Shown here: positions 34,742 through 43,625 of the stretch, piece by piece
Layout: each line of letters opens with the position of its first letter
Numbering within the stretch: position 1 is the stretch's first letter
NCBI RefSeq assembly: GCF_023822025.1
Contig: NZ_CP082909.1
Location: 4,942,001 to 5,006,000 of the forward strand
Direction of reading: 5' to 3'
DNA from: Endozoicomonas sp. 4G
Lineage (GTDB): Bacteria; Pseudomonadota; Gammaproteobacteria; Pseudomonadales; Endozoicomonadaceae
DNA: 64,000 bases
Notes under the pieces: model-generated
Databases searched by the model: none
What the model was told of the DNA's origin: nothing
Seen by the model: only the letters and a program-made list of their open reading frames with translations
Translations under genes and position numbers: made by a program

Positions 34742-34832
34742 ACGCAGTTGTTTGCCGATGTTTACGTTAATTGTTATTGGGCGGTTGTTTTCCGTGAAAA
34801 CTATTTTGCGTTACCCGCGTTCCTGTTCGAGA

Positions 34833-35546
34833 ATGACACAAAATCGTTTTTTAAGCTCATGGCTTTTCATACGCTCATGGCTTTCAATACGCTCATGGCT
34901 TTCAATACGCTCATGGCTTTCAATACGCTCATGGCTTTCAATACGCTCATGGCTGTTTATCGGATCTCTCGCACTCAGCTGCAGTGCATCCGCTGCTGAG
35001 AAAACCCTGCTGGTTTATGGCGACAGCCTCAGTGCGGCTTACGGTATTGACATTAATCAGGGCTGGGTTTCTTTATTACAACAAAAAATGCAAAAAACTA
35101 ACCCTGATTGGCAAGTGGTCAATGTCAGTATCAGTGGCGAGACGACAGCAGGCGGCCTGAGTCGGTTAAAAACGACACTGGATAAGTATAAGCCGGACCT
35201 TATGCTGTTGGAACTGGGTGCAAACGACGGGCTGCGGGGTACTTCTTTAAAGAGCACCCAACAGAATCTTGAAAAAATGATTGCAATGGCTCAGGCCAAC
35301 CAGGTCAAAACCGTCCTGTTTGAGATGCAGATTCCGCCCAATTACGGACCGCTCTACACCCGTAAATTCACACAGATTTTTCAGGAGCTGGGCAAAACCT
35401 ATAACCTGAAAGTCGTGCCTTTCTTTCTGGAAGGTGTAGCGGGAAACAGTGACCTGAATCAGCCCGATGGCATCCACCCAACCGCCCAGGCTCAGCCAAA
35501 GCTGCTCGAAAATGTCTGGATTATTCTCCAGCCACTGCTGGATTAG
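34833..35546 (+). CDS. tesA: SGNH-family arylesterase/lysophospholipase TesA with repeat-expanded signal region
   Basis: A 237-residue multifunctional thioesterase/lysophospholipase. The SGNH blocks are VYGDSLSAAYG (catalytic Ser), the Gly of SISGETTAGG, LGANDGLRG (Asn) and DGIHPTAQAQ (Asp, His). ATG 34833 gives an N-terminus that should be an export signal but contains repeated Ser-Trp-Leu-Ser-Ile-Arg hexamers (about residues 9-43) before SLALSCSASAAEK, where cleavage would fall. Normal TesA signals are about 26 residues. The repeat places an Arg every six residues in what should be the hydrophobic core, so export may be impaired, or real translation may start further down. It is divergent from ybbA. 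Confidence 0.88.
   Translation: MTQNRFLSSWLFIRSWLSIRSWLSIRSWLSIRSWLSIRSWLFIGSLALSCSASAAEKTLLVYGDSLSAAYGIDINQGWVSLLQQKMQKTNPDWQVVNVSISGETTAGGLSRLKTTLDKYKPDLMLLELGANDGLRGTSLKSTQQNLEKMIAMAQANQVKTVLFEMQIPPNYGPLYTRKFTQIFQELGKTYNLKVVPFFLEGVAGNSDLNQPDGIHPTAQAQPKLLENVWIILQPLLD
34856..34963. repeat. 18-bp minisatellite in the tesA signal-peptide code
   Basis: Six head-to-tail 18-base units. Units two to five (34874-34945) are identical, CTCATGGCTTTCAATACG; the outer two are diverged. Each unit adds six codons without changing frame, so copy-number change would lengthen or shorten the N-terminus of TesA. Confidence 0.95.
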
Positions 35547-35590
35547 TCTATTCTCATATTCGTTTTTTTTATTTAAAGACGGATTTAGTT

Positions 35591-36649
35591 ATGAATCATC
35601 ATTTTGTTTATCAGTCGAGATGGCTTTTTTTATTGGTTTTGTTATTTAGCCTGCAAACAATGGCTACCAACTGTGATAAATGCGGCAAAGATAAAGAACC
35701 GGGTCAGAATGGGCAAACGTTATGCCGAACCTGTGACTCCGAAAGTGAGGAAGGGCAAGCCTGTGCCCCCGAAAAGTTGCCTTCTTCCGGTCCGTCATCC
35801 GACAGAATGTGGGTAGCGGAGGGTAAAGATGAAGAAGGAGAAGAAGATGAAAGTGCGTTAATAGCCGAAATACAACTTGATGACAAAGATCTGGATGCTA
35901 TTAACAAGGAACATGGCGATACATTTACTCAGGGATCTTCTCAGGAAATTAGCCAGAAGCTGTTGGAGATTGCTAATGACTTGATGGAGCGTCAACAGCA
36001 AACTCAGCTAGAGATTGAGGAGCAACGGCAAAAAGAGAGGGAGATGTTGCAAAAACTGCAACAGGCACTGATTAGTGCAGGCGCTGATCAGAGAGAAAAG
36101 CAGCGCATCCACGAACAAATCATCGGTCTGACTCAGCAGAGATCTATGGCAATAACCCAATCTACATGGTCAACTGACCTGTCAGGTATGGGACTCTTTT
36201 ACCTGTCCAGTGCTGACCTTCAGAATGCTCAACTGATGATGGATCTTACTGGCGTTTTTCAGGCCATTCAGGAAGGAGATACGATACAGCTGATCATTAC
36301 CCATACGCAGGTGGCAAACGAGGGCAGTCAGGCTGCCGCAGGCACAATCACGCCAGTTTTGCTTGGCGCTATTATTCCAGACCCTGATGTGCACAGTCGT
36401 ACAAGATTTACGAATATGCACCTGTTAATTGGAACTGCGCCAGTTCACGTTACAAGAAATAATTTAATGAGCGTGCTCATAGCCGCTATGAATACACTCC
36501 GTGAAAACGTGAGCACTGGTCATTTAACCTTACACTTTTTCCTGAGTCCCCAAGTGTACTCTCAGGATAACTTAGACTTTCTGCCACCAGCCCCCGACTT
36601 CGATCCGTTTGACCGTAACTTTCCTGCTGGCGATTTTGCCACTGATTAG
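35591..36649 (+). CDS. Secreted Cys-motif protein of unknown function, paralogue A
   Basis: A 352-residue protein with a signal peptide (YQSRWLFLLVLLFSLQTMA) followed at once by a zinc-ribbon-like pattern CDKCGKD...CRTCDS (about residues 25-50). Then comes an acidic linker, a Gln/Glu-rich coiled coil (QQQTQLEIEEQRQKEREM), and a conserved C-terminal domain with MDLTGVFQAIQEGDTIQLII and SQAAAGTITPVLLGAIIPD. It shares all of these parts except the linker with the next gene, so the two arose by tandem duplication. I recognise no family. The domain after the coiled coil is free of Cys and looks globular. Confidence 0.65.
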   Translation: MNHHFVYQSRWLFLLVLLFSLQTMATNCDKCGKDKEPGQNGQTLCRTCDSESEEGQACAPEKLPSSGPSSDRMWVAEGKDEEGEEDESALIAEIQLDDKDLDAINKEHGDTFTQGSSQEISQKLLEIANDLMERQQQTQLEIEEQRQKEREMLQKLQQALISAGADQREKQRIHEQIIGLTQQRSMAITQSTWSTDLSGMGLFYLSSADLQNAQLMMDLTGVFQAIQEGDTIQLIITHTQVANEGSQAAAGTITPVLLGAIIPDPDVHSRTRFTNMHLLIGTAPVHVTRNNLMSVLIAAMNTLRENVSTGHLTLHFFLSPQVYSQDNLDFLPPAPDFDPFDRNFPAGDFATD

Positions 36650-36701
36650 GCCTTGTGACGGCGGATTAAATGTTCATTTTTTATTAAGGGCCGATTGAGA
36701 T

Positions 36702-37853
36702 ATGCATCATTATTTTATTCATCAAACAAGATGGCTTCTTTTATTTGTTTTGTTATTTAGCCTGCCACTGCTGGCCAGCCCCTGTAAGCATTGCGGCAAA
36801 GAGAGTAAGCTCGGCAAGGATGGGCAAATGTTCTGCCAGACGTGTAATTCCGGGAAATTTACTTTTACATCTCATGATCCGTCATCCTTCGCTAATAAAG
36901 GTTTGAAAAGCTCTATAGCCGGAAAGAACTCTTCAGCCAGGAAGAGCGTTTCAGGAAAGAAAACCACCCAAGCAACGAACCCTGAGATACCTGCTCCCGA
37001 GTTAGATTCATCATCCTTTACCATCCTGTTGATGAAGGATGAAGATGGAAGAGTGGTGGCTCACGTTCAACTCAGTGACATGGCTTGGGATGCTATTGAA
37101 CGGGGAGGTGGCAAACAGCTTCTTGAGACAATTGATAAGACTCTTAGGGGTATTCGCACTAGCATGAAACTGACGCATCTGAAAGTTGTGCGTGAGCGAA
37201 GAGGTCATCTGAAAAAGGTATTGGTCAATCAAAATAATAAGAAGACAGTGCTAAAACTGCGTCAGGCGCTGCTCAGTGCAGGAGCTGAAGAGATAAGAAG
37301 GATACCGATCCATGACAGTGCAATCGCTCTGACTCTTGAAAAAGCCAGAAAAATAAGGGAGTCTCAATGGCCGAACCTGTCAGGTACGGGAATGGTTGAG
37401 CTTGTCACTGCTGAGTTTCAGAGTGTCCCACTGATGGATCTTAGTTCTGTTTTTCAGGCTATTCAGGCAGGAAATATGATACCGCTGATCATTACTTCTA
37501 CGGAGGCAGCACATGAGGGCAATCAGGCTGCCGCAGGCACAGTGACGAGCGTGATGCTGGGGGCTATTATTGCAGACCCTGCGAACAGTCATACAGGGTC
37601 TACCGATATGCTTCTGTTAATGGGGAATCAGCCACTGCATATTACTCAAAATAATTTAATGAACATACTCACAGCCATTGTCAACGCACTCGGTGAAGAC
37701 ATGCACAATGTTCATTCATCCTTACACCTTCTCGAGACCCCGCAAACGCATAATCAGGATAACCCGGATCATTTATCATCAGTCCCCAATATTGAAGATT
37801 GGATTAATCGCGCCCCTAACCTTGGCGGATCTGCTGGTGGATCAGGGCAGTAG
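36702..37853 (+). CDS. Secreted Cys-motif protein of unknown function, paralogue B
   Basis: A 383-residue paralogue of the preceding gene. Signal peptide HQTRWLLLFVLLFSLPLLAS, then CKHCGKESKLGKDGQMFCQTC, a basic Ser/Lys linker (where the other copy is acidic), a helical segment, and the shared C-terminal domain with MDLSSVFQAIQAGNMIPLII and NQAAAGTVTSVMLGAIIADP. The 52-base spacer also resembles the leader of the first copy. The C-terminal domain is the best conserved part, so it likely carries the function; the linkers have diverged freely. Confidence 0.65.
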   Translation: MHHYFIHQTRWLLLFVLLFSLPLLASPCKHCGKESKLGKDGQMFCQTCNSGKFTFTSHDPSSFANKGLKSSIAGKNSSARKSVSGKKTTQATNPEIPAPELDSSSFTILLMKDEDGRVVAHVQLSDMAWDAIERGGGKQLLETIDKTLRGIRTSMKLTHLKVVRERRGHLKKVLVNQNNKKTVLKLRQALLSAGAEEIRRIPIHDSAIALTLEKARKIRESQWPNLSGTGMVELVTAEFQSVPLMDLSSVFQAIQAGNMIPLIITSTEAAHEGNQAAAGTVTSVMLGAIIADPANSHTGSTDMLLLMGNQPLHITQNNLMNILTAIVNALGEDMHNVHSSLHLLETPQTHNQDNPDHLSSVPNIEDWINRAPNLGGSAGGSGQ

Positions 37854-38047
37854 ATCCTTTACATTGCAGAACAGATTCAGCACTTGTATATTTCCTGCGT
37901 GTACCATACCCTTCTCAACCCGTGACTGAAGGCTTGTTATATCAGCCAGCAGTCACAGCTAGAAGGTACCCCGGTGTACACCACACCTGGGAACAATCCG
38001 GTAATTTTCACCATGCCCAAAACTACCTGAATCAGACGTTTGCTGAA

Positions 38048-38536
38048 ATGAGAAGTCGAAAAGAAGTCGTCCGGCAACTGGACAGGATTGATCGTAATAT
38101 TCTTCGCACACTCCAGGAAAACGGTCGTGTTTCCTACGTGGATCTGGCAGATCGGGTGGGACTGAGTACCACACCCTGCATGGAAAGGGTCAAACGTCTT
38201 GAGCGGGAAGGCATCATTCAGGGCTACAGTGCCCGATTAGACCCCCAATACCTTCAGGCGGGTTTGCTGGTCTATGTTGAAATCAGCCTCTATACCAAGT
38301 CGGCGGATATCTTTGACGAGTTTCGACAAGCGGTTATCGCTCTGCCTAACGTGTTGGAATGCCATCTGGTTTCCGGCAACTTTGACTATCTGGTCAAAGC
38401 CCGTATTTCCGAAATGGCCTCATACCGGGAGTTGCTGGGTGACATACTGCTGAAGCTTCCGGGCGTCAGGGAGTCGAAAAGCTACATTGTCATGGAAGAA
38501 GTGAAAGAGACACTGAATCTCCCAATTCCTGATTAG
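38048..38536 (+). CDS. Lrp/AsnC-family transcriptional regulator
   Basis: A 162-residue regulator from ATG 38048; an open frame extends further upstream but the family N-terminus starts here. Helix-turn-helix: LDRIDRNILRTLQENGRVSY, VDLADRVGLSTTPCMERVKR. The C-terminal RAM effector domain includes VLECHLVSGNFDYLVKARIS and LPGVRESKSYIVMEEVK. This matches Lrp itself closely in length and in the CMERVKRLE block. Lrp-type proteins respond to leucine and other amino acids. Confidence 0.88.
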   Translation: MRSRKEVVRQLDRIDRNILRTLQENGRVSYVDLADRVGLSTTPCMERVKRLEREGIIQGYSARLDPQYLQAGLLVYVEISLYTKSADIFDEFRQAVIALPNVLECHLVSGNFDYLVKARISEMASYRELLGDILLKLPGVRESKSYIVMEEVKETLNLPIPD

Positions 38537-38537
38537 T

Positions 38538-38894
38538 TCAATAATCCCTGATGAAATAATTCAGGGCGACTGCATCCTGCTCTTCAATATCATGAAGCTG
38601 GAACCCCGCGGCAAAGTCCCTGGTGTGATCGCCCTGTTTATTACCAGACTGACACCAGACACATTTAGCCACCAGCGTTACATGATGTGCGGTGTCATTG
38701 AGGCCGGGCAGAACCATGGTAATATTCCTGATGTCTTCCAAGCGGATGGGTTGATCCGTAAGAATACTGAATCCTCCCCTGGATACATCTTCCAGAACTC
38801 CCAGCAACTGACCACTTTCATTGTCCATGACCTGAGCGGGCTCAGCCAGAACCTTGCGTGGATAGCGCCGCTTCTCAAGTACAGTATCCGTCAT
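38538..38894 (-). CDS. PilZ-domain protein
   Basis: A 118-residue protein from the ATG at 38892-38894 (complement), with GAGAGG 7 bases upstream; a longer frame upstream is less likely. The cyclic-di-GMP-binding motifs are present: RRYPRK (RxxxR) near residue 8-13 and DVSRGGFSIL (D/NxSxxG) near 36-45. A single PilZ domain, cytoplasmic. It ends one base from the stop of the convergent Lrp gene. Confidence 0.85.
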   Translation of the reverse strand: MTDTVLEKRRYPRKVLAEPAQVMDNESGQLLGVLEDVSRGGFSILTDQPIRLEDIRNITMVLPGLNDTAHHVTLVAKCVWCQSGNKQGDHTRDFAAGFQLHDIEEQDAVALNYFIRDY

Positions 38895-39028
38895 GTCATG
38901 TCCTCTCTCGTTCATAGAGCGAAATTTCAAGATACCGGCTTTTGCACAAGATGACAAAATTCTCCTGCCTGCACCGACCTGCTTATGTTGTAAGATACCC
39001 TTTTTTCACAGTTTAAATACGGCTTACT

Positions 39029-39373
39029 ATGTTGCTATCCCTTCCACCTGCCCTGACGCTGACCTTTGCCATTGTATTAGAGGTCTTTGCCACGTCCTGG
39101 CTGCCCAAGACCAATCAATTTACTTCACCGATACCCACCATGGCGGTATTGATTGGCTATGGCCTGGCTTTCTATCTGTTGTCGATTACTGTTGAAACGA
39201 TGTCACTGGGTGTGGCTTACGCGATCTGGTGTGGTGCAGGCATTGTTTTGGTGGCAGCTTTATCATGGCTGATCTACGGGCAAAAGCTGGATATCTATGC
39301 ATTAGTGGGCATTGGCTTTATTTTAACCGGAACGGTGATTATCAATCTTTTCTCTTCTTCTGTGAGTCATTAA
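39029..39373 (+). CDS. Small multidrug resistance (SMR/EmrE-like) transporter
   Basis: A 114-residue four-helix inner-membrane protein. The essential Glu lies in the first helix (FAIVLEVFATSWL), followed by VETMSLGVAYAIWCGAGIVL with the conserved Trp and the GxG of helix 3, and a final helix LVGIGFILTGTVIINLF. SMR proteins exchange protons for quaternary cations or guanidinium. No partner subunit is nearby, so it is probably a homodimer. Confidence 0.88.
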   Translation: MLLSLPPALTLTFAIVLEVFATSWLPKTNQFTSPIPTMAVLIGYGLAFYLLSITVETMSLGVAYAIWCGAGIVLVAALSWLIYGQKLDIYALVGIGFILTGTVIINLFSSSVSH

Positions 39374-39481
39374 CGGGTCATCAGAGTGTCGACAAGAGTG
39401 TCGACATTGCGACTGGCTACAATCAGATTAAAAACGGTGGCTTCGTTTAAAGAGAATAAGCCAGCGGAGCCTCCCGGCTTG

Positions 39482-40084
39482 TTAAAGCAGCATATCCTGT
39501 CGACAAGCCTCAGCCCATACCAACGGAGAGCGCTTCATCAGGAAGCTCTCTGTATATTCCCCTTGAATGTATTCATAATAATGCCGGGCACGCATTTCAC
39601 GGTTACTCCTGTCATCCAGCTTTAAACGTTTAATGGTGTCATCAACCTTTTGGAAAACATTCTCTGGCAGTCCCGGAGCTGGAAAAATACGCCCACTCAC
39701 TAACTCCACATGAAACCAGCCATTCTCTATTTCAAAAGGATCCAACACATCTTCATAATCGTTTTTGCGGCTATTGATGATAGAGCTTGCTAACCGGTAG
39801 TTACTCCACTCATAAGCCAGGTCCACCCGTCGGGATTTAGCTGCAAAATGTTCCACCGTAGCACCACCGGTAGTGCGTTCAAAGTGTACTGCCAGGTAGC
39901 CGCAAATACCTGAATAAGCCTGATATAACTCATCCATACAGTCACGCCAATAGGGAGAGATCTTCACGCCTTCAGGCAGAGGCTTGTCCAGGTCAATACC
40001 TTTTTCTTCAAGATGACGAATCCCCTTCTGGCGTACCTTCACATTAAAATCCACTGGTTCCGGCTGAGGGTTTACTTTAATCAC
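39482..40084 (-). CDS. HNH-type nuclease of a Septu-like (PtuB-like) pair
   Basis: A 200-residue protein. The core VEHFAAKSRR, then YEWSNYRLASSIINSRK is the HNH nuclease pattern seen in PtuB-like proteins and TIGR02646-type HNH enzymes. The first zinc position, usually CxxC, keeps one Cys (SGICGYLAVHFE), so zinc binding may be altered. It overlaps the AAA ATPase gene by 8 bases, upstream on the same strand, which marks the two as a unit. In Septu defence the ATPase controls an HNH nuclease that acts upon phage infection. Confidence 0.75.
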   Translation of the reverse strand: MIKVNPQPEPVDFNVKVRQKGIRHLEEKGIDLDKPLPEGVKISPYWRDCMDELYQAYSGICGYLAVHFERTTGGATVEHFAAKSRRVDLAYEWSNYRLASSIINSRKNDYEDVLDPFEIENGWFHVELVSGRIFPAPGLPENVFQKVDDTIKRLKLDDRSNREMRARHYYEYIQGEYTESFLMKRSPLVWAEACRQDMLL

Positions 40085-41381
40085 TCAACCACCCCTTTTT
40101 CTCAGCGAAGGAGCGCCAGCGCATCCAGAAAGGGTCGGTATCACTCAAAACAGTCCGCAGTTTTTTATCTATGTTTCTGACCTGCAGTAATGTCACAGAA
40201 TCGCTACTTAAAACCTTACTGGCTTCTTCCATTATGATTTCTGCCTCCAATGAGTATGAGCTTTTTAAATCAAAAGCTTCACTGGAAAGCCAGTTATTGG
40301 CATTACCTTGTCGAACAAAATGCCTCTCTGAAATAACAGCACAACCCCTCCCTTTTTTATCTATTTCAAAGTCCAGGTCCAGCCAGCCATCTTTTTTAGC
40401 GTCAAAGAAAGGCTCTACTGACGCCATCACCAGAGGGGAGTGCGTGGCCGTGATGAGTTGCACATTTGTATGCTTTGCCACCAGCAATTTCACCACTTCC
40501 AGCAGGGACACGATAATACTGCGTTGCCATTTGGGGTGAAGGTGCGCTTCAATTTCATCAATCAGGAAAATGATCTGTTGGGTCGGTGTCTGACCCAGTA
40601 ACTTGCAGGCTGCCACATGTTCCCGCCAGGCCCATACCAACAAATAGGCTAGGGCAATGATCCGCTTCATGCCTGAAGAAGCATGAATCACAGGCACTTC
40701 CTGCCCATAGGGCATTTTCAGGGTAGGAATATCTCTTGAGTCATTCAGGCTAATCCGCGCCAGTTGGCCCGCTTCAATAGGTTCTTCCGGGGAAGGGGAC
40801 AAAGCGGAGAGTACTTTTTGCAGTAGTGCAAATGTCTCACCTTTTTCTTTCTGCCAGCCTGCCCAGTCCTGTATCAGACCATTACAGAGGGGCTTACCGT
40901 CTTCACCTCCAAGGCCATCCCAAACATTTTCGGGAGTAAACACATAAGCTGCACGCCTCTCGTGGGTCGCCCCGGTTTTGGCATCTGAATAGTTTCTGGC
41001 CGGATCCCACACTGCAAACCCACCATTGGGCAGGGCATAAAGGACCAGACCTGCCAGTGCCGGTTTGGATCTCGGAAAGACCCATTGCTGTTCTGCCCGA
41101 CGAAATGGAACTTTAACCTCAACAAGCCGGGACTTTCCCTTTGACTCAAAGCCAATGCTGGCTGGTTTTTCCGGATTCACCGGACGTGCCATATAGCCAG
41201 ATGTTAAGTTATGGTTTACTTCCTGAGGCCACTTTCTGGTCAGCGCCCACCAAGCAATATCCAGCAGGAAGCTTTTACCCAGACCATTATCGCCGGTAAT
41301 CAGATTCAGTCGGGGAGCAAAAGGGATGGCTTGGTTTCCTTCTGCTGGCCCGACATTGGTTAAGGTTAACGATTTCAGCAT
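40077..41381 (-). CDS. AAA/ABC-type ATPase of a Septu-like (PtuA-like) pair
   Basis: A 434-residue ATPase of the RecF/SMC-like ABC type. It starts MLKSLTLTNVGPAEGNQAIPF, then Walker A GDNGLGKSF near residue 30; Walker B with catalytic Glu is IIFLIDEIEAHLHPKWQ, and the switch His is in ITATHSPLV. ASSGMKRIIALAYLLVWAW stands in the signature position. The C-terminal tail (SYSLEAEIIMEEASKVL onward) probably contacts the HNH partner. The gene comes first, with the nuclease second, overlapping by 8 bases. Confidence 0.8.
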   Translation of the reverse strand: MLKSLTLTNVGPAEGNQAIPFAPRLNLITGDNGLGKSFLLDIAWWALTRKWPQEVNHNLTSGYMARPVNPEKPASIGFESKGKSRLVEVKVPFRRAEQQWVFPRSKPALAGLVLYALPNGGFAVWDPARNYSDAKTGATHERRAAYVFTPENVWDGLGGEDGKPLCNGLIQDWAGWQKEKGETFALLQKVLSALSPSPEEPIEAGQLARISLNDSRDIPTLKMPYGQEVPVIHASSGMKRIIALAYLLVWAWREHVAACKLLGQTPTQQIIFLIDEIEAHLHPKWQRSIIVSLLEVVKLLVAKHTNVQLITATHSPLVMASVEPFFDAKKDGWLDLDFEIDKKGRGCAVISERHFVRQGNANNWLSSEAFDLKSSYSLEAEIIMEEASKVLSSDSVTLLQVRNIDKKLRTVLSDTDPFWMRWRSFAEKKGWLSD

Positions 41382-41870
41382 TCAATAATCTCTACAGGCA
41401 CGCAATTAACATAGTTCCACGCCGGTTACGGACTGTTGCCAGTATCCCCACCACAAATGGGATGACGATACCCCTTTTTGGTGGAAAATTCGTCCTGACC
41501 GAAGGCTGCTTTCCTTGACATACTCACCACCCTAAAGGGTAGCGATTCTGCACTAATTAGATAGCGCAGGCTTCAGCCCACGGCTTTAGCAGTTTCCTGT
41601 TGCCGACGACATTAAAGCGTCGTTCGCTTGGCAGGCTCTAAGGGTATGACCTACCCCGAATTTCTTATAGAGGAAATCTGTGTCTACATCAACAATATAT
41701 TTCAACGGAAACATTGATATTGTTAATAGAAGGATTCTCAACGGACTCTCGACGAACTCCTCCTACCTAAAAGACTGTCTCTTAGTCACAAATTCCGAAA
41801 GGCCATAAAACCTTCCAATCCCTTTATTCCCAAGAGGTAAGGGATTACTCAGTATGTCGATTCAGAGATT
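41382..41870. other. Intergenic region with possible IS200/IS605-type end remnant
   Basis: A gap between the Septu-like operon start and the IS1634-type element. Around 41510-41600 lie ACCCTAAAGGGT (41529-41540, short stem) and an imperfect hairpin, CTTCAGCC-CAC-GGCTTTAG, which resemble the ends of IS200/IS605 tnpB elements. No tnpA or tnpB frame remains. The rest shows no gene. Confidence 0.4.
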
Positions 41871-41875
41871 TTTAA

Positions 41876-43611
41876 TAACCGACATTCACCACCTCACCTG
41901 ACATTTTCCTGAATTCTGCTATTTATGAGATAAGCAAATATCAGGACCCCCCCTTATGCCTCCTGTTCAATACCGCAGTCAGGTCATGGATCACCTTGGT
42001 TTAGTGGCTGGAATGTGCAAAGAGCTTGGAATTGCCGAACATATCGATAAAAGAGCCCCCAAGGTATCTGATGACTGGCATATATCCCATGGTGAGTCTG
42101 TCGTTGCCATGATCATCAATGGTCTGGGCTTTACCGGACAATCTCTGCATATGTTTCCCCGGTTCTTCGCCAATAAACCTCTTGATAAACTGATCAGGCC
42201 CGGTATTAAGCCTGAGCATATAAACGACAAGGTTCTTGGCAGGACACTGGATGAACTCTTTGAACTCAATGTCAGTAAAGTCTATTTTGAACTGGCTATC
42301 AAGGTCGTAAAACATCTCAAGCTCCCATGCGATGCCCTAAATCTCGACGGCACCAGCATACACGTCGATGGACGTTATAACAGCGACAGCGAAGAGGACG
42401 ATGAAGACCTCAACTGCATTAGGTTGTGCAAAGGCTACAGTCGTGATCATCGTCCGGATTTAAATCAGGCCATATTGCTTCTGATGACAGAAAACAAAGC
42501 AGGCATCCCCTGTTTATGAAGGCTGCCAGTGGCAATGTAACGGATAAGACCAGCTTCAAACTGGTGGTATCTGAACACTTGAAAAGTTTCAAAGCGGCTC
42601 TGGAATCCAGGTACTTTGTCGGTGATGCTGCTTTGTACACCTCAGAAACGGTTAAGGAGCTTGACCAGCAGGATCAGTGGTTTATTTCCCGGGTTCCTCT
42701 CAATATTGGGGCCAGCAAAGAACTGGTGCAAAGTGCACCGTCACGCGTCATGAAGGCGGTCGAAGGTTTTGAGCATTATGAAGCTGTGGAAGTGTCGTCT
42801 GGTTATGCGGATGTGAAGCAACGCTGGGTCATGTATCGCAATAAGCAGAGCCAGGAGACAGAACAGAAAGCGCTCACAAGGCGTATGCAGAAAAAATCCA
42901 CCAAAGAATTTCAAAGGTTGGAAAAGCTCAGCAAAAAGGCATTCCGGTGCAAAGCTGATGCCATGGAAGCCTTTAAACAATGGCAGAAACAATCAGAACT
43001 CTGTCAGGCAGAACCTCAGATCACCTCCAAACCCTGCTATAAAGGCAAAGGTCGTCCCGCTGAAGGAGCGGAACCCGATCATCAGGAATATTACATAAGT
43101 GGTTGCTGCTCAGTAACGGTGCAAACAAGGCGGGATGCACAAGCCTCTTTGGGGTGCTTTGTGTTGGCTACCAATGATACCGATACTGACCGTCTGAACA
43201 CTGCTGAATTGTTGAAGACCTACAAATCACAACAACAGGTTGAAAGAGGTTTTCGCTTCCTGAAAAGTCCGGATTTTCTGGTATCTTCACTGTATCTCAA
43301 AAAGCCGGAACGTATCGAAGCACTATTAATGATCATGACTCTTTGTCTGATGGTCTATGCTGCTATCCAGCACAGAATCCGCTATGAACTGAAAAAGCAG
43401 AGTCGAACGTTTCCAGACATGAAGAAGAAACCCGGCCAGAATCCGACAGGAAGATGGGTTTTCAGCTGCTTTGAGGGCATTCATGTTTGGGTCATCGATG
43501 GGACGGAGAAACATGTGGTAGGCATCACGGAAAGCCAGTCGACAATCATTTTTATTTTAGGGTCTACGTACCAGTCGATTTATTCCTGATTGGGGTGGTG
43601 AATGTCGGTTA
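41876..43611 (+). mobile_element. IS1634-type insertion sequence (DUF4277 transposase), frameshifted
   Basis: Terminal inverted repeats are TAACCGACATTCACCACC at 41876-41893 and its exact complement at 43594-43611, 18 of 18 matching. The element is 1736 bases long. It encloses a transposase broken into two frames. I found no convincing target duplication; the flanks are AT-rich on both sides. Confidence 0.88.
41956..43589 (+). pseudogene. IS1634-family transposase split by a one-base deletion
   Basis: The first frame (41956-42519, 187 residues) carries the DUF4277 domain (MPPVQYRSQVMDHLGLVAGM) and the first catalytic Asp (LNLDGTSIHVDG). The second (42516-43589, 357 residues) starts MKAASGNVTDKTSF and holds GDAALYTSE and the C-terminal helices (QQQVERGFRFLKSPDFLVSS). 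Reading GGC ATC CCC TGT TTA TGA, an extra C would restore Gly-Ile-Pro-Leu-Phe-Met-Lys, the normal continuity, so one C was lost from a C run near 42509-42512. The second ATG overlaps the first stop (ATGA), so some coupled translation is conceivable, but a working enzyme is doubtful. A sequencing error in the C run is also possible. Confidence 0.85.
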
Positions 43612-43625
43612 ATAATCAAACAATG

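Noticed and set aside
34673-34999. 108-codon frame through the 18-bp repeats in another phase (MAF-NTL repeats)
   Set aside because: The TesA frame continues into a full SGNH enzyme, while this one ends without any domain.
42505-42520. Programmed ribosomal frameshift in the IS1634-type transposase
   Set aside because: There is no slippery heptamer of the A-rich type. One missing base in a C run restores the known single-frame protein, so a mutation or sequence error is simpler.
41871-43616. Target-site duplication of the IS1634-type element
   Set aside because: Both flanks are AT-rich, but no identical 4-8 base direct repeat is found at the two ends.
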